DNA of 64,000 nucleotides from Leptotrichia sp. oral taxon 218 (GTDB taxonomy: Bacteria; Fusobacteriota; Fusobacteriia; Fusobacteriales; Leptotrichiaceae): positions 1,116,001 through 1,180,000 of the forward strand of contig NZ_CP072377.1 in the NCBI RefSeq assembly GCF_018128225.1, in the 5' to 3' direction. Shown piece by piece: positions 62,478 to 64,000 of the stretch. Position 1 is the first letter of the stretch, and each line of letters opens with the position of its first letter. The notes beneath the pieces were generated by a model. That model saw only the letters and a program-made list of their open reading frames with translations, was not told the origin of the DNA and made no database searches. The translations under genes were made by a program, and so were the position numbers.

Positions 62478-63332
62478 TTATATTTTTTCCAAAATTCTCT
62501 TTCTTTTATCAAATGTTACAATTTCATCTATTCCAAATTTTTTCACATATTCTGCCGCTTCTTTTATATTCATTCCAACATGTTCACTATAATGAGCGTC
62601 ACTCGATAAAATAACAGGAATATCATACTCTTTCACATATTTCATAAAATCTTTGTACGGTGTAATTTCTTTTATCGGATAACGATAAGAAGTCCCTGTA
62701 TTTACATCCACAATCATATTATTTTTTTTCAAAACTTGCGCTGTATTTTTTAGCAAATCTTCAACTTCACTCGGATTCGGAATATTTTTAAACAGTCTTA
62801 AATTAAAAGGATGTCCTAAAATATCGTAATATCCAGTGTTTGCCACAGCTTCAATTTCTTTTGCGTAATCACGCCAAATTTGAGTTAAGTTTTCATCTAC
62901 AAATTTATGCTTCAATGCGCTAAAATCAAATCCCCAGCCTTTTATAAAATGAATTGAAACTATTAAATAATCAAATTCATATTTTGACAAAATTTCCTGA
63001 GCTTTTTTTTGATTTTTGAAATTACAAACTTCAATTCCCCATTTTACAGGATATCCCCGTTTTTTTAACGAATCTATGTAATCTTTATATTCATCAAGCG
63101 TGTGAACAAACTTCGTTTTCTGCTCAAGCCATTTTTTCTGAAAATTTCCAACTTCACTGTCGTCCAAAATTAATTCGTCATAATACAAATCCTTAAATTC
63201 TTTAAACCCATGCGTATGCTCTGTTATTCCAATTTCATTAAGTCCCATTTTTTTTGCTTGTTCAAAAAAAGGATTTACAAATTCGTCTGTATAACTCCCA
63301 TATTCAAAGTGCATATGATAATCGTTTAACAT
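62478..63332 (-). CDS. PHP-domain phosphoesterase, histidinol-phosphatase-like
   Basis: 284 aa from ATG 63332 (RBS AAGTGAGGA); the GTG at 63344 overlaps the RBS. PHP motifs: DYHMHFEYGS, GITEHTH, IVSIHFIKGWGF, ILGHPFNLRLF and LSSDAHYSEHVG, the metal-binding His/Asp set. Histidinol-phosphatase (HisJ/HisK) family members dephosphorylate histidinol phosphate, but no his gene is nearby, so the substrate is uncertain. Confidence 0.82.
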   Translation of the reverse strand: MLNDYHMHFEYGSYTDEFVNPFFEQAKKMGLNEIGITEHTHGFKEFKDLYYDELILDDSEVGNFQKKWLEQKTKFVHTLDEYKDYIDSLKKRGYPVKWGIEVCNFKNQKKAQEILSKYEFDYLIVSIHFIKGWGFDFSALKHKFVDENLTQIWRDYAKEIEAVANTGYYDILGHPFNLRLFKNIPNPSEVEDLLKNTAQVLKKNNMIVDVNTGTSYRYPIKEITPYKDFMKYVKEYDIPVILSSDAHYSEHVGMNIKEAAEYVKKFGIDEIVTFDKRKRILEKI

Positions 63333-63445
63333 AAAAATCCTCACTTTCTATATTTTTTATGATTTTAATTATATCATTAAAATTTTTTTATTTCAAACTT
63401 TATATTTTTAAAAATTTTTTTATTTTATTAAATCCTAAAAATTAT

Positions 63446-63474
63446 TTGACTTAATTGACTTTTTTTACTATAAT
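63446..63474 (+). promoter_or_regulatory. Promoter of the D-lactate dehydrogenase-like gene
   Basis: TTGACT (63446-63451), 17 bases, TATAAT (63469-63474), close to consensus. RBS TAGGAGGAA precedes the ATG. Confidence 0.7.
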
Positions 63475-63506
63475 AATATTATAATAATATTTAGGAGGAA
63501 TTTAAG

Positions 63507-64000
63507 ATGAAAATTGTAGTTTTCGATGCAAAACCATATGACATTGAGTTTTTTAACAAATGGAACAAAGAATTTGGTGCGCAAATTACATATTTTGAAG
63601 AAAAATTAAGTTTAAAAAATGTAATGCTTACAAAATACCAAGATGTTGTTTGTACATTTGTAAATGATGATTTAAATGAAAAAGTATTAAACATACTTTC
63701 AAAAAATGGAGTAAGAGTGGTTGCAGCAAGATGTGCTGGTTATAACAACATCAACTTAAAAGCAGCTCGTGAAAACAGAATTACTGTTTTAAGGGTTCCA
63801 GCTTACTCTCCATACGCTGTTGCTGAACATGCACTAGCTCTACTTATGTCAGTAAACAGAAAAACTCACAAAGCTTATAACAGAACAAGAGAAGGAAACT
63901 TCAGCCTAGCAGGATTAACTGGAATGGACTTAAACGGAAAAACTGCTGGAATTATTGGAACTGGTAGAATAGCAAGAATTTTCATAAGAATTTTAAATGG
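63507..64000 (+). CDS. D-lactate dehydrogenase / D-2-hydroxyacid dehydrogenase, N-terminal part (cut by edge)
   Basis: 164 codons in the window, open at the right edge. MKIVVFDAKPYDIEFFNKWN, RVVAARCAGYNNINLKAARE, VPAYSPYAVAEHALALLMS and AGIIGTGRIARIF are D-lactate dehydrogenase (LdhA-like) signatures, including the start of the NAD-binding GxGxxA fold. It reduces pyruvate to D-lactate, the expected fermentation product of this group. The catalytic Arg, Glu and His lie beyond the edge. RBS TAGGAGGAA. Confidence 0.9.
   Translation, partial: MKIVVFDAKPYDIEFFNKWNKEFGAQITYFEEKLSLKNVMLTKYQDVVCTFVNDDLNEKVLNILSKNGVRVVAARCAGYNNINLKAARENRITVLRVPAYSPYAVAEHALALLMSVNRKTHKAYNRTREGNFSLAGLTGMDLNGKTAGIIGTGRIARIFIRILN

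Noticed and set aside
1-64000. CRISPR array, tRNA, rRNA, insertion sequences or prophage
   Set aside because: I saw no regularly spaced repeats, cloverleaf sequence, transposase or phage structural gene; a tRNAscan or Rfam search would be needed to be sure about small RNAs.

Overview
The window is very AT-rich Gram-negative DNA with fusobacterial markers, and it looks like Leptotrichia or a close relative (Leptotrichiaceae). The markers are the fusobacterial autotransporter N-terminal domain at the left edge, a patatin-type (type Vd) autotransporter, a subtilase autotransporter lipoprotein, LpxL-like and other acyltransferases, and a mannose-family PTS. The genus call is inference from gene content. 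No rRNA, tRNA, CRISPR array, insertion sequence or prophage was recognised. Most of the window is ordinary chromosome.

Layout. 1-462: start of a large surface autotransporter, cut by the window edge. 820-4884: ABC uptake system with two tandem substrate-binding lipoproteins, an enlarged permease and an ATPase. 5012-7936: Fic protein, a short Wzz-like protein and a YdjM-like membrane protein. 8038-14179: HU, Ca2+-type P-ATPase, uridine kinase, CoA-disulfide-reductase-like flavoprotein and a six-helix K+ channel. 14237-28319 (minus strand): frameshifted LpxL-like acyltransferase, rpsO, two lipoproteins, metG, acyltransferase, TetR, folA-thyA, then trmL, ruvC, an orphan DnaQ-like exonuclease, truB, cls and ridA. 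28443-32975: nagA followed by manXYZ and DUF956. 33049-41909: S8 autotransporter, a decayed dehydrogenase, cbiDET and a type Vd patatin autotransporter.

42111-47504: trpS, then an accessory patch (dead XRE antitoxin, a run of nine Gs inside a promoter spacer, a three-gene cassette of small envelope or zinc-ribbon proteins), then trmD-rimM-dhaM-SPOUT methylase. 47551-47790 holds a 112-bp tandem duplication. 47834-64000: O-antigen ligase-like protein, U32 peptidase (RlhA-like), HtrA, ROK glucokinase, PepSY protein, GntR regulator, pnp-pgsA-yggT, a MarR-GNAT fusion, polA, a PHP phosphatase and the start of a D-lactate dehydrogenase-type gene.

How the genes fit together. The sugar genes (nagA, manXYZ, DUF956, ROK kinase, D-lactate dehydrogenase) fit a fermentative, sugar-using oral anaerobe. 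The surface genes (three autotransporters, O-antigen ligase, Wzz-like, acyltransferases) fit an envelope exposed to a host. The strongest candidate for something new is the cassette at 43591-45091: a G9 tract between -35-like and -10-like boxes ahead of three small, poorly characterised genes, which looks like a promoter-length phase switch. The orphan exonuclease at 23598-25187 is the second. Several genes are visibly decaying: XRE antitoxin, dehydrogenase, and possibly LpxL.
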